Assembly: GCA_012295275.1 (NCBI GenBank)
Contig: CM022678.1
Span: forward strand, 16,122,545 to 16,186,544
DNA: 64,000 nucleotides
Reading direction: 5' to 3'
Source: Chrysomallon squamiferum
Lineage: Eukaryota; Mollusca; Gastropoda; Neomphalida; Peltospiridae
The position numbers and the translations under genes were made by a program. The notes under the pieces were generated by a model, which was not told the origin of the DNA, did no database searches, and saw only the letters and a list, made by a program, of their open reading frames with translations. Below, piece after piece: positions 32,593 to 62,969 of this stretch (positions are counted from its first letter, which is position 1; each line of letters begins with the position of its first letter).

Positions 32593-33150
32593 CACGTTTA
32601 TTAACAGAATTATGATGACAGACAGCACATGGTTTTGCCGGTGAATGACTTTGAAGAAATGTCAAAATTTGGGTAAGTAGTCACTGACACCCCGATGCTT
32701 ATAAACAGTCTCAGTACTTACCATACATGCATGCGAATTCTGCTGTTATAGCTATCCGTCCGAGGCATAGTGCTGCACCATTCTAAAACAAGCTAGGGAA
32801 AGCACTAGTTTGAAATATTTTGACCTTCGTTTGGTCCAGTGACTTCTCACTAATGAATACAGTTTTTGTTTGTTATTTATAAACCTCGTTGTTTGTTTTG
32901 GAAATGTTCCAAAAAGAAGGTATCGAATGATACAGTGGTGGTGGTACGATTTTAAAGTGGGGTTATAAAAAAGGGGGAAAAAATGCTCTCTCGTTATCTT
33001 ATTAATCCTCAGCCATATAACAGAGCATAGTTAAATTAAAAAATGTTAAAGTATTTCCTTCATAATCCAGTTTTACCTTTAAAATGGTTTCTTACCATCC
33101 CTGCGAGTTTTAGTTAACTTGCCCAATTATCCACACTGTAAAATAAAACA

Positions 33151-35471
33151 TAAATATGAACCTTTTCAGTCCCTGATGAAATATCTTATTACATATGAAG
33201 TAAATACTTCATTATCTCTTGTAACTGATATAACCAAATAGCTAGATTTACTGTAATTTAACCCAGAAGCTTGAAAATGATGACCACTGAAACATGATGA
33301 ATCAAAACATCTTTGAAAATGGTCCCAAAAACAGTTGTGTTTTTCTTGGACGTATGTTTACAGAAAAACAATAAAAACACATCCACATCATCATAATCAT
33401 CCTTAATAATTTTGTCATTATCATTAATCTTCACCTTCATTAATATCATCATAATTTTATCATAATTATATCAAAATTTATCATTTACACCATCATCACC
33501 TTCATATATGTATCATAATCATTATCAACAGCATAAATTTGCTAATTCTTCATATATCGCACTAATTCATTTATCATTATCACTTCGGTAATCAACAGAA
33601 CTTTAATAATCAGTAACAATTTGATTATCAATACCTATTCAATAATCAGAAACAATTTTCTTATCATTTACAGTTCGATAATCAAAAACAGTTAGCTTTG
33701 ATTTATCAGTAACAGTTTGATTATTAATACCTATTCAGTAATCTGTTAACCTATATTGATATCTGTAGGATGTGTAATAATAAACACTTTCCTGGAGAGG
33801 TGAAATATATGTATGACGTCATTTAGGAAGTGATGGCTATGCAGCTGGAAATGGCCATTGAAAGAGATGAAAATCTTCTATATTAAATAAATGACGAAAA
33901 AGGTTGCCTCTATTCACCATGATCCAAGGATGGTGCAAATTCAGTTCATTCTATATTTCATTACAATTCTGCAGTAATCCCAAATAGTACAGAAGATGCT
34001 TTATTAAAATCATTTGATGATTTTTACAGTTCCTGCCCTCAACAGTGGCAGTTACAAGATGAACTCTACATTTAGAATCATCTGCCATTTAGTACCTCTG
34101 TGGAATTGTGATCATAAAAAAGATAAAAAAAATAAAAAGGAAAAAATAAAAAGGAAAAAATTAAAATTAAAACATAAAAATTCAAATATTTCAGCAGAAA
34201 TAAAATTTGCATAATTATTAAATTATTGTTATAATTATTAAATCATTGTTAGGAGGCACCCTGTTATTGTTATAACCCAAACACAGGTCAGACGTGCAAA
34301 TTAATGTTTTTTTCCGGCAACTTACATCATGACATACGTAATTAAATTACCTACTGTTGTATCAGATAGAATGGTACACTGGTTTTACCTTTTAAATAGC
34401 CAACATGATATACATATACCGATTATGGTTGCACCAGAAAGGCTCTAGTAAGTAAGAAAATGGTCCAAAAGATAGTCCGACATTGAGATCATGTGTGTTT
34501 GTTTGTTTATTTCCCAAACCATCATGTAATCCTTTTCATCGATCGCTGATAAAATATATGATTTTAAAATGACATTTCTAGCTTGGTAATACACATTTTT
34601 ATCTGCTGGAGGTAGCCTATGCATAAATAGAAAAACTGAAAATATGTTGAAATGGATATTTTCTGTTAAAATTTAAGACTGGATGGACTCAGTTGAATAT
34701 TTCGCCAAGGCAATTAAGAAAATATAACTGTGATTTTAAAGGTTATGTGAATACCATTTCCTTCTATAGAGGTTAAAAAATATATTACTGTTCTTTGAAA
34801 ATGGAACGCTATCTCACACCAAAATAAACAATAAAAAGCCAGATACATAGTAAATAGTTATTTATTCACATCACTGGATTAAGAATATAAACTAATTTCT
34901 AACATTTATTTGCATGTAAAATATACAATATCAGTTAAGTGATAAATGAGGTTAAAACACATATATATCTAAACATTAAATTATTTGTTTAATTACTTTT
35001 TTCTGATAATTTACAGAAATGTGATAGCATCCATGCCCTGTCACTTTATTGCACTATTTCTCATCTTCCCACTTTTTTTGTGATCCGTTCCATAATACTT
35101 AAAATAGTGATTGGCAAGAATGTGCATTCCACAAAACTACATTTTTATTGTTTATGAATTTTTGAAAGTAGGCTCATAGAAAAGAAGGAAAAAATAAGAT
35201 TTAAAGATTACTTTTAACTGATGCGAGTTCATAAGTATTCCTAGAGTTTAGTTCTTAAATATGGGGAAAGAAAAAAAGAAGAAGAAGAAACATAAAGAAT
35301 TAAAATTCTTTCAAGAAATAATAGATTTGGAAATTACATAAAACAAAAATATCTAAAATCCAGTGAATAGGTGAAATTAAAATCCATGATAGAAAATGTT
35401 AAAAGGACAAGAATCAAAATATATTGTGTATGTCAGTTAAGTATTACACAGATGTCTGTAATATAAAGAAA
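33151..35471. other. Spacer between the cluster and the GILT gene
   Basis: AT-rich, with ATCATT-type low complexity at about 33,380-33,740 and A-rich runs at 34,110-34,190. The part nearest 35,471 should contain the GILT 3' UTR. On the - strand, AATAAA-like signals occur (for example TTTATT on + near 34,860), but the true cleavage site cannot be chosen. No other gene was recognised. Confidence 0.5.
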
Positions 35472-37834
35472 TTAATTTTTGCAATTTCGTTTGATCTCCT
35501 CAGAACTACATCCTTGAGGTTTGGGTCCCTGAAAATGGAAAACAACAACAAAAAAAAGAGTTGATAATAATAAAATGAAATATTACAAAATAATGTAAGT
35601 TATTGATTAAATTTATTATTATTATTATTATCATTATTATAATAATAATCATAATAATAATAATAATGAATTACAATAATAATTATAAAGAAAATAAATA
35701 TTTAGTTTATATAGTTGGGGCAATAATTAGCCTAGTATTGAAAAAGCACCATGAAGAAAGTTACTATTTTTTTAAATATGTTTTTGTGAAACGAAAAAAA
35801 CAACAACAACATATATATCAAAAACATTAAAATCACTTAATTAAACTATTCATTCTATCCGGTCTAGTTTCAGTGTTTATAAAAAGGATGACTGTTAAGC
35901 AACCAAAACTTATTAAAAATGACTGCATATTTAAATTATTTAGTAAAGAATGTTATTAATTATGCAGGATGGAATTTTAAAGTTACTTACAGTATATGTA
36001 TCACAAATTAATTTCTTCAGATTCTTTTCAGCCTCTTTTTGAATTTTATATGTATGAACCTGAACCAAATAATATTCACAATTACTGGTGCTTAAAACAA
36101 TTAAACAAAAGAATAAATATAAAATATAGCAAAAATAATACCAATTGAAAAAATATATATAACTTGAGTGTTATGTTATTTACAAAATGCTATGCTTAAG
36201 TTGCACACACTCAATTCTCAAAATATTTTAAGTATGTTAATGTAAAAGAAGCAAGAAACAAAATTTATTTTAATCTTTTTTCTATTTCTTTTAATTTTAT
36301 TTTTGGGGAGGGAAAATTAAGAAAATAAGTCAGTCCATTTGAAAACAAAAGAAACCAAATATAATTTTTATTTTTTTATTATTATTATTATTTTTTAAAC
36401 ATATTGAGAAAAATAACTCACTCCATTTAAAGTGACCCAGGGTACAAACTGATGAGGTGGTTTCAAAGCATTTGTTTTCAGTGCCATCTCATGTTCCCAT
36501 TCATTTCCTTGAGTGCTGTTGGCACAGGTTAAAATATCTTTTAGAGGAATATTTGGATAAGTCTTTGCACACTAAAAACAGACAAAACAGTATGATCTAA
36601 CTTACACTGGTTAAAAAACAAATAAAAAATAAAAAAACATACTAGTATTAGGAAATATACCGATACCAAACCATTTATCCAGAAAACTGCCTAATTTTCT
36701 TTTAGGTATGCTTTGTTTTTAGTTTCTGTTATATTTCCATTGAACTGAGAGTGTTAATGTGTACAGGTGATCCCTCTCACAGTCTGTTATTGTTTCAGTT
36801 TGCTCTTATTTTCATTTATTATTTTGCTTATAAAAGTATCAAAAATGTAACTTGCTAGTGAAAAATATATTTTAAGAATTTTAGTTGAATTAATAAAGAT
36901 CAAGTTTTTGAGGTGTAATAATTTGTATCTGCTAAATACAGAATCGTCTTTATTTTTCATTGTTTTATATTATTGTCTGTATCCAGAAGTCTGGTACACT
37001 GGATAAATGATTTTTGTACCTTCCATTAATATTAATGTTTATGTATGTAAATTATAACGAAACAAAAACAGAATTAGAACAAAGTGACATACTTTCGTGT
37101 GTGTGTGTGTGAATCGTAATTTTAATTTTTTACATCAAACAATCTGGAGGCATTTTAACTTTGATCAAACATTTTAAAGATCATAATTATGGGATCACTG
37201 GACAAACATTTATATATATATATATATATATATACAAAAATTAAAGGGTTAATTAATGCATTTTTGTTTATTTTTAGCTACTGACTGTCAAAACAAAGTT
37301 TTCTATTAGGAAAGGATGCCCACTATTACTGTTCTTATCTAAACAGCAAGAGTTGTTTTAGTCAGGAAACTATACCATTGCCTTTGAGTCAAAAATCTCT
37401 CTAATGGAGTCTATACTTAAAAATAATTCTTGAGATATTTATTAATGATTACTGTTTGCTAATGTAAAGGATAATAATTGTAGACTATTCTTTTTGATAC
37501 ATTTTAATTATGTATAAGTGTAAGACTGATCATCATACTTAGAAATTATTTACTTACTTTACCTACATGTCAGTATTATTTCTTACTTACTAGGTTCACA
37601 AATTAATAAAATTTGATGTAGTTATTATTTATTAACTCACATCTTTAGCTGCTTCCAGAGGAAGTCTAAAATTCTTCTCAATACAGTTAATAAATCCAAA
37701 CCCTTTAGGAATGTTGTTAACCAAGCGTATGACACAGGTCTGGAAACAAAACAGTCAGAACAAATTTACAATAAAAAGAAAGAAAGAATAAATAATAAAA
37801 AATACTTTTATTAGTAAATAAAAAGTAGATTAAT

Positions 37835-37885
<51 letters not shown>

Positions 37886-38333
37886 TAAATAAATAAAATT
37901 GTTGAAAAGAAATGTTAAGTGTTAGGGAAAAAAGAAGAACAGTTGTCAGTTCCCGCAAAAATAAAATAAAACAGAGCAAATGACATATCAGTTAATGCCT
38001 TGGTGATATAGAATATTTTTGCATCAGTTGATTAGCAATCCAGAAAACATCTACATTTTATTGTTTCTTTACACTCTGTGAACAGTATAAATTTAGACAA
38101 TTATTATTAACATTTTCTTTAAAATCCTGGGCCTTCCAGTTATCATTAACAAAATAATTAATTGTTACTCCAATACCATTACATATTATTATATTATTAT
38201 TATCACCATCATTATTATTATTGTTGTTATTATTATTATTATTAAGTCTGCTTTTACTCTGTCCTTTTCTTCATTAAGAATCACAAAGGGAGGTTTTATA
38301 CAAATCTTTAATTATTACTACAATACTTTAATA

Positions 38334-38364
<31 letters not shown>

Positions 38365-39927
38365 TTAGTTATTATTATTTTACTATTATTATTATTATTA
38401 TTTCTTCTGTTACTCTGTCCTTTTTCTCATTAATTAACACAATGAGGTGTTTTATATAAATTTTCCTGTATGATTTAATTGTTAGTATTAAACAGATTTG
38501 AACAAACCTCTATTATGTTACCTAAACATTCCTGTTTACCATGCTGACATTCAAACTTCCATTGGTTCCCCTCTTTATGCTCCTGTAAACGAAGAAAAAT
38601 TAAAAAATTACAGACAGGGAAAGTGAGAGACAGAAAAGAGATAAAAGTTCAGTAAGAAATATATTTTGAATCATTTCTATAGGATTAACAATTTAAATTA
38701 ATTATAAAGTAGTAACTCATAACATTAAGATAATTTCTGTGAAATGTTAATTTTATTAAAATGGCAAAATAATAATTAATAATATGTTATTTTGAAATTA
38801 AAAAGAGAACAATAACACATCATAATAATTTTAAAAAGAACTGTTTTAGGTGTAGTCTTCTGAATCAAACATCAATGTAAAGAAATTATTTAATCTATTT
38901 AATCACCTGCCTAATATTAAGTACTGACATTATGTGTTATAAGAATGCTTAGACCACCTTCGTACAAGCATTGATATAACCATTAGATTTATAATTGGTG
39001 CATTATTATAGAGCAATCATTCAACATTGTTTTGGGTTTTTTTAAACATGTTACAAAATTGAAGAAGAAGAAAGAATGAAAATGTTATAAATATTCAAAA
39101 TGATAAACCAAATTACTGGAACAACTAAAAATGATATTAATTACAGTGATTTGTTTAACAACACATTACTTACCCTGGCATTTCCATAAGGCACCAGGAA
39201 GAGATGCATGATGGTGCCAACCTCTTGGTAAACTGGATACAGAGTTTTAGTTATGAACTGCCTACAGTCAGGACAAAGTGACTCATAGTACAGGGTAAAG
39301 TTGACAAGAGGTGCATTTTTATCTTCAGCATTCCATTTCTCACACTGTGGGTAAACCTGAAAATTTATATTACAATTAACTGATGCAACAATATATGAAT
39401 ATTATATTTTTATTTGAATAAATAATCTGGATTAATACCTCTATTCTTAGTTAATAATGTAAAATATTTTACAAAAATGCATGTATGTTTCATTTTGTAT
39501 GTGAAATCAATGCCTGCTTTCACAAACTAAAAAAATATACATTCATATTAAAAATAATAAAATGTATGAACTGTTGACAAATGTTCTTTATTTTGTTATT
39601 TCATAATGCAAGCTATTTATATTAAAATATTTATTTTTTATTCCAGCTGTGTGAGTGTGCATGTGTATGTGTGTATGTGTGTTTGTGTTCAGTGTTTTAT
39701 TTTAAGTTCATGTATTAATATTTCTATGTATCTCATCACCATGATTGTCAACAAATGAACCACTGCATTTAAAATGTTTTGCCAGTTCATTGATTTCTAA
39801 ACATATGTTTACACCAAAGATTAAGTGTTTGTAATTACAGAAGTATGACTTTGACAAGTAATCATGAACTTGCTCAAAATATTGTGACTGAAAAATAATT
39901 GTATATAAGAAGTACAATAAAGAAACA

Positions 39928-39984
<57 letters not shown>

Positions 39985-40316
39985 TATATTGTTTGTTATT
40001 TTCAGTTATTTAATCTTTTTTTTTTTTTTCATTATCGATTATGAACACAAAAGTTTACGTTTTGCCTTCTAAATCATCGATTAAGTGATAACAGGAATCT
40101 TATCAAACTAGTTCGTCTGCTTTTTACCCAAACTATCTCGTGCAAATCAAACAACGCCTATGGCAGTGTTCGGCCAACTATCAAATCAAAACTTCGTACT
40201 TGACAGGCACTTGCAATTTCCTTGCTTGAACACCATAAACTAGGCGGAAAATTGCACCGAGCGTAGCTCTTTGCTATAAGAACACACAAAATCAGAGTTA
40301 AATGTACAACCTCCAT
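35472..40316 (-). CDS. GILT: Gamma-interferon-inducible lysosomal thiol reductase (GILT)
   Basis: Seven exons on the - strand: 40316-40200, 39356-39174, 38582-38508, 37739-37641, 36571-36422, 36059-35991 and 35528-35472. All borders are GT-AG, all introns are phase 0, and the product is 249 residues, the usual size. A signal peptide (1-19) precedes a CNFPPSLWCSS segment. The active site CXXC is C67-P-D-C70 in YYESLCPDCRQF. The GILT signature CQHGxxECxxNxxxxC is residues 112-127, spanning the exon 3/4 junction. N-glycosylation sites are N58-F-T and N176-S-T. The family reduces disulfides of proteins in lysosomes and assists antigen processing in vertebrates and defence in invertebrates. An ATG 14 codons upstream is in frame, but the chosen start gives a clean signal peptide. 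Confidence 0.95.
37200..37233. repeat. (TA)n in a GILT intron
   Basis: A short pure TA tract between GILT exons 4 and 5. Confidence 0.85.
37834..37881. repeat. (ATA)n in a GILT intron
   Basis: AAT repeats in the intron between exons 3 and 4. Several further TTA runs follow at 38,215-38,245 and 38,335-38,402. Confidence 0.9.
39930..39984. repeat. (ATA)n in GILT intron 1
   Basis: A pure AAT tract in the first intron. Confidence 0.95.
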
Positions 40317-40720
40317 TTGGAACAGTTTTCTAAGCTGGCGGCTTACGCATACAGACACAGCTTGAAATCATGTGACTGTTGGTCAGGTGATTTTTATTCT
40401 TTCGGGCATTTTCGGATACCTTCGTACGAAATAATGAAACAACAGGTGTTTAAGTTTACACTAGTTAAACCATTTCATTGTCACAGTATGTCACATTATC
40501 GTTATTTAAGATCCGGTTATTTCCGTACCAGATAAGTCATTTGAGAAATTAGTGTTCCAAACGACAACCAAATGTCAAATGAATATACTTATTGGATAAC
40601 AATGATGATATTTTTAATACAAAAACGACTGTCGGTAATGTAAAACGTAAATATGTGTGTTGTTTTTTTTTTTTATTTTTTTTTATTATTATTTTTTTTA
40701 TTATTTTTTTTTTATTATTA

Positions 40721-40756
<36 letters not shown>

Positions 40757-41107
40757 TTGTCCCCTTATTTAAATAAATAATTTACTTTTCAATCACTGAA
40801 ATTTAATAATTTATGAAGATAAGGAAAATTTATACTGGAAGTTATTTTTAGGTTCACCTGTTTTCCTTTCTGTTTTAAATGTCAGGAAGAAGCACATTAT
40901 TAATTAACAATAAACAACAAATAAATAGAAAAAGTATTTAATTTTTTTTTATTAAAACATTTACTGCATGCAGTATTGGTTCAGTAACAAATGTACAAAA
41001 CGTATAATAAAACAAAATGGGATATGTATAAAATTGGTTGACACACATTCATGCAATATAATACATAAATTATCCACAATCTGAAATTCAACACACACTT
41101 TTAAATT

Positions 41108-41147
<40 letters not shown>

Positions 41148-43650
41148 CATTAACAAAAATATGGTATTTGTGTGTCTATCAATAACTTCAGTCTAAAAAA
41201 ATGTTACTGAATAGATCACCGGAATATTTTGTAAAGTTATAAACTTGTATGATGCGATGATGCACCTTCAGTACACAATAAATATATTAAATTACAAAGT
41301 TTTATTATTTCTTTGAATGATTAAGTATGCACTCAGACCTTTTAATTATATTTAACCAAATAACTGCAGTGAAATTAATTTAATAAAAAAAATCAATGAT
41401 AGTTTTTTGTATGCACCAGTGAAATATGGAAAGAGAACGAGTTGATAAAAAAATATATAAACTAAAGACAGTTATGAAAGTGTAATTATGATTTAAATAA
41501 TAACAATAATGATAATAATAACAACAACAGAATCAGAAAATGAAAATAAATAAATAAAATAAAATGATTGTTTGTTGAAATTGATGAGAAAATTATTTAA
41601 TTTTTTTCTTTTTTGTTTTTTTCTTTTACAGCTCACTTTATTCATTAAGTAAAAAACAGGAATTTGTTTCCACAGAAACAAATGTGACTCTAACTAAAAC
41701 TGATGAATAAATAAAAATGGGAACAAATCTTACAAAAATACATTATAAAAATAAAAATAAAAAAAGATTGAAAACACTGGAGAATCTATTAAAAATGGAA
41801 AAAGGTCACCAAAAACACACATCACTTCAAACTTTGAATATAAATTTTATATAAACCTGTTTTAAAGGGAACAGTCTGTGATAGAAATAAACTAACCAAA
41901 TAAAAATTAGCATCCAGATGGCTAAGGATCTTTGTTATTAAAACAAACACTTTCATAACATAGAAAATAAATTGTTACGTTTAAACTGTCATGCGACACC
42001 TCATCAATGAACAAAACAATTCACTAAGTACAAAATGTATTTAATGATAATTAAAAACTTACTGGAACATTTAAACACTGCACATAGTTTCATTAAAAAC
42101 TTCATGAAGAGACTTATCACACTGATATGTCTTTTTGAAGTGTTTTGTTTGAAAGACAACAGCAAAGTAACTTCTAACAGCTTAAACTGAGTTCAACAGT
42201 TGCTATAATTTCCTCCTCTTTTTTTTTCCCCTTCTTTTTCTTTGTTGCTTTTATTTTTTTTTATAAACGAATGAAACTTCTTAATTATATTAGCAATTAT
42301 TTACATGTAATGAACAATTTTGTTAATAAATAGCTAATTGTAATGAAAATCTAAGTGAAATGTCATCACCAAATTATCTGTGTGTGTGTGTGTGTGTTTA
42401 AAAAAATGAAAATGTATTTAAGCAAACTGCTGGGAAATTTAATGTATAGGCATAATGAAAAAACACAAGAAAACAATCTTAGAAAAACCTCTTGGAAAAC
42501 AAAAATAAACATGACATTAATTATTTTTAGGCACTTTATCACTGCAATAAAAAAAAAAAACTATTAATTACAAATATAAAATAAAATATGATGAAAAGAC
42601 ACAAGTTTTCATGGATGATGTTTGTTTTTTCTGTAGATTAACTAATGCAGTATTGTTCTCAGAGTACCTGTCTAATGAAAACAAAAAAATACCCTAGTAA
42701 ATGATAAATAAAAATTAAGTACATAAATAAACAAATAAGTAAATAAAAATTCAACAGCAACAAAAGGAAACTGAAAAATTTCCCTAACATGAATATATCT
42801 TTAGAAAGATGCTATGACCAAGGAATATCCAAAAAACAATTTTATAATTTTGGATCTGATCCAATTCAATTTCTTCAAAAAAATTCGCTGTCTGTATAAA
42901 GATTACATCTCCAACTATTTTGAATTATTTACTGTTTCATTAAAGCCCAGTGTCAAATAATGAAATGTGTTATTGTAAAGCAGAATTGCTTTTTCATAAT
43001 TCTAGATACCAACTTTGGTTTGATTATCCAAATGATTATATGAATGATTTTCCAAGATGTTTCAATTAACAGCTGTTAGGATGCTATAAAAGCCATTCCT
43101 TCCCCCAAAAACAAATCACAAAGCAAAACTAATAGTAAAATAAACAAAACAGAACAAGAAGCAAACAATATGATAAAGAAGAAAATTGATAATAACTGAT
43201 GTTGGTATATATCGTATTTACTTCTGGATGTAAACAGTATATACTGTTTTAATGTCACAATAATCTGCTTGATTATAAATATAAATGCCTTTTTATGGAT
43301 GATTTTCAAAATTTGCATCAAGTCAATACCCATTTTTGCCAATGGATAAAACTGCAGACTAAATCATTTTAAAATATACTTCTGCATAGAATTACAATAG
43401 ATGCATTTTGCACTTAAAGTTATGATATAATGTAATTTTGCATATAACAGATATATTTAGGTTTAAATTAGTAACTGATATAATTCTTGTAATGTACCAG
43501 TGAATCACTTTTGCAGTCACAAATGATATACCTCACAAAATAACAATACATGGTCGTGGCAAATGCTTATCCAAATAAATTATAGCTGATCAAATATTTT
43601 CACCAAATGAGTGGAAGACATATTGCTCTTATTTGAGTTTGAGTCACAGC
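40317..43650. other. Spacer between GILT start and UNC-45 stop
   Basis: Holds the GILT promoter and 5' UTR (nearest 40,317) and the UNC-45 3' UTR (nearest 43,650). It contains T-rich and TTA runs (40,660-40,760), an ATA run (about 41,108-41,144) and long AT-rich complex DNA. Short frames here lack splice-site or family support. No further gene was recognised. Confidence 0.6.
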
Positions 43651-56465
<12,815 letters not shown>

Positions 56466-56954
56466 CTGTGAAATAATTTGAAACGTTTTATTTTTTTTTA
56501 AATTAAATTTATAAAAATAATAAATAAATAAAATTAAAGAGAAAAAGATTCTTAAAAATAAAAAAGAGAGAGAAAATAATCTATTTGGAATAATAAAATT
56601 TAAAATAAAACCAAAATTATAGTATTTATAATAAACACACTTTAAAAAAATTCTAATTATTACAATAAAACTGGTGCAAATAATTATAAAGTTTATTAAA
56701 AATAATAATAAATTTAAAAAAAAAATAATAATAATAATAATAAAATGAAATAAAATGAAATAAAATAAAATAAAATAAAATAAAACTCCGCGGCGTAGGT
56801 ATGCTCCAGAGCCGATGGAGAAGGTGTTATTTGTTTTTCCATCGTCTGCTCTCTAGTAATGTGGAAATATGGACCGATCAGTGAATATATTTCACTACGA
56901 AAATTAACCATCTTATTTCAAACTAAAATTCTTTAAACAACAGCTAAAACTTAC

Positions 56955-57240
56955 ATTGGTTAATGTTGAATATTAAAGTTGTTCCGATCTCTGATTTATA
57001 CAACTTTCGCTCTAGAGCACCGAATATACTTTTCGTTTCCAAAGAGTTCTGTTACTGCTGTAGAATCATTTTCTAGAATATTCGCTACATCTGGCTTAAG
57101 ATCACGTGGTTTATGCTTATCTGTAAGACATAAATTAGTTGTTTCAGAGCACAATTACTGGCACCGCAGAATAAATTTATTTTTAGCATGAAGGAAGTCA
57201 CAAGCAATTATTCTACCCAACTTTAAAACTTAATAAAGGG
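56955..57240 (-). other. unc45: Probable UNC-45 5' UTR exon and promoter region
   Basis: The coding ATG begins directly after an acceptor AG, so a leader exon must lie upstream. On the - strand a consensus donor CAAT|GTAAGT ends an exon at 56,955 and would pair with the acceptor at 56,466, giving a 489-base intron. The transcription start is not determinable. The upper bound given is only a guess at the promoter area. Confidence 0.5.
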
Positions 57241-57250
57241 AAATAACTCG
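57235..57250 (+). repeat. AAGGGAAATAACTCG repeat motif
   Basis: A further member of the TAACTC-core family seen in the PAN-FReD introns and tails. Here it is outside the cluster, in the spacer upstream of UNC-45. Confidence 0.5.
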
Positions 57251-58035
57251 TATAACTATAAAATTAAATGTCCAAATAGGGTGGCATTGTAATTTGATAT
57301 GTTACTTATGTAGGATTGTTTTCGTCATGGGCATGTTAAATATAACATTAACTAACCAGCAGGAATAATAATAAACATATACCAGCAATTAATATTTGGC
57401 GGATCCACAATCCAGGCCAGGGGAGTCTCAAAGACTAATACGGGCTATATCATACTCATAGTATATGTCATGGACTCCTCTTTACGGGAAATAGATATAG
57501 ATTTATACAGTTATTTTATATATATATAACTGTATTGCTTCAGAAGTTAAATGCTGACAGGTTAATGAAGACGAAATGCGACAGGTTAGAGCCTACAGCT
57601 TGAAATTATAAATATCACTGACGAAAATGCATAATGATATATATTTTGACAGTAATGTTTTCGGAAGTCAAACACACGTACAAAGCAATTTCTGACAGAA
57701 ATGTTTGACATACTTTTTTTTCGATTATAAACTTCATTTTCACAAGTTAATTCAAAATACTAATTCTTCAGATGCAGTATTCAAAAATAAATGGTACAAA
57801 AAATTCCATTCTCTTACATAAATACTATGATATGAAAATAGTAAGAAGCAACACTTTTGCTTCAAATATTTATCGTTAATATAAAGGGACAGTCTAAAAC
57901 CGAATAATTTTTTAAAGCACAATAACAGTTATTTCAGACCGTACGACCTGCGCACGCACACGGTTATAACGTTACTGCAATGCTCCGTTTAAATGGTGCA
58001 ACATGCGAAAACCAGCATAGTTTGTGTACTTCCTG
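57251..58035. other. Spacer between UNC-45 and the C8orf34-like gene
   Basis: Mixed AT-rich DNA. This is where a divergent promoter or the first exon of the + strand gene could lie, but I could not identify a supported exon. Confidence 0.45.
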
Positions 58036-58315
58036 TTACATTTCGGCAACAGATCCAAACAAGTCTTGAACTGTCCAAAATGACGCACAGTATGCAGACT
58101 TATATGGAGAGACACAGAATTGGTCCTTTATTCGAGGTTTATGATTAATATGAATTATTTTAACTACATTAGTAAATACATTAGAGTCCGCATTAGACAA
58201 ATAATATTTAATATTACACTGATAATTATTTAGAATTTTAGTAGCTTCTTGAAGTTCTTCATCCAAACGACTTAAGTCTGAGTCTTGACACGGAGAGAGC
58301 ATATGTTCATTTTCC
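58036..58315 (-). CDS. Unassigned coding-like ORF (possible terminal exon)
   Basis: On - a frame of about 92 codons starts after an acceptor-like TATCAG at about 58,316 and ends in a stop at 58,036. Its composition is ordinary, not repeat-like: an acidic helical opening (DLSRLDEELQEATKILNN) and a Cys/Tyr-containing tail. No partner exon on - was found, since the region upstream holds the + strand C8orf34-like exons. It could be an exon of an overlapping gene, a gene fragment or chance. No family was recognised. Confidence 0.25.
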
Positions 58316-58477
58316 TGATAGTGATGTTGATAAGAAATAATGCAGAATAATTAGATATTATCATAAGCAGTTGTTATTTCAATAACTGCAGTTTGAAATT
58401 ATAAATAATAAATATTATAAATATCACTCTCATTTCTTAGTCAAGTTATATATATATTTATTTTTTTAATTAATCAG

Positions 58478-62141
<3,664 letters not shown>

Positions 62142-62952
62142 GTAAGTATTATTTTAATATTTTTCAGTTTGTTAATGAACTTGAATCTGCATTTTTAATT
62201 TATATATAATAACTTCTTTTTTTATAATGTTTTTCAATTATGCACTTATAATTTATTTTGAGTTTGAATTATAATAAAACTATAAGATTCAGATTTAAAC
62301 AGAAATGAAGAAAAAGTACAATAAATTTATTATGAGTTACTTATTAAACAACTTAAGTTTATTTGTTGTATTTTTATTATTTTGTATTTGCAGATATATT
62401 TTTTTGTAGCACATGTTTTTCTGCTTTTTCAGATCACATATTTTCCAAATGATTATTTTTTATATTATTATTCTGAATAATTTTGTTAGTTTAAAGAGCA
62501 TTCTCCATAAATTGCCCATTTATTCTCTGTTTCACTTTTTTTTAAATGATATATATTTGGTGTTGTCTTTTTTAATAAAACAATTTTAAATGTAATAATA
62601 AAAAAATGTTCAGTATATATGTAAAAGCAATGTATTTAATAATAATAATAATAAAATTATAATAATATTGATTAAAAGAATATTTAAAAAAAACACAACT
62701 AATAATAGCTAAATAAAAACCAGATATTTAAATACCTACAATTAATTTGCACAAACAGTCATTAGCTTGAATTGTTTTGAGTTTACTGCTTAAAATGATT
62801 GGTTTAACTTTAACATTATATCTAGAGTCATTAAATACAAACATTTTCTTTTTTTTTTCCATGGAGTTGTCTTAAATATATTTTTTATAAAACATTTTTT
62901 TAAACTTCAATGCTTGTTTATGTGATTATATTTTCCACAATTTTCACCACAG

Positions 62953-62969
62953 GCCTGTATTATCAAGTG
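62953..62969 (+). CDS. C8orf34: Possible 17-nt micro-exon of the C8orf34-like gene
   Basis: The sequence is CACCACAG|GCCTGTATTATCAAGTG|GTGAGT. Its borders are strong, and the phase fits the exon ending at 62,141 (completing a Gln, then PVLSS). Such a short exon cannot be proven by inspection. Confidence 0.35.

Larger units (their letters stand above)
25073..33150 (+). repeat. Tandem segmental duplication, unit 3 (truncated right end)
   Basis: This is the third direct repeat. The gene part (25,416-31,471) aligns closely with units 1 and 2. The downstream spacer is shorter and more diverged, with the last recognisable match near 33,090-33,150 (a stretch also found near 13,575 and 24,240). The conserved ORF found downstream of copies 1 and 2 is deleted here. 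The right edge is approximate. Confidence 0.8.

Noticed and set aside
43076-43342. 88-codon frame on - below UNC-45 as a separate gene
   Set aside because: Low-complexity, AT-rich, with no domain. It lies in the probable UNC-45 3' UTR or spacer.
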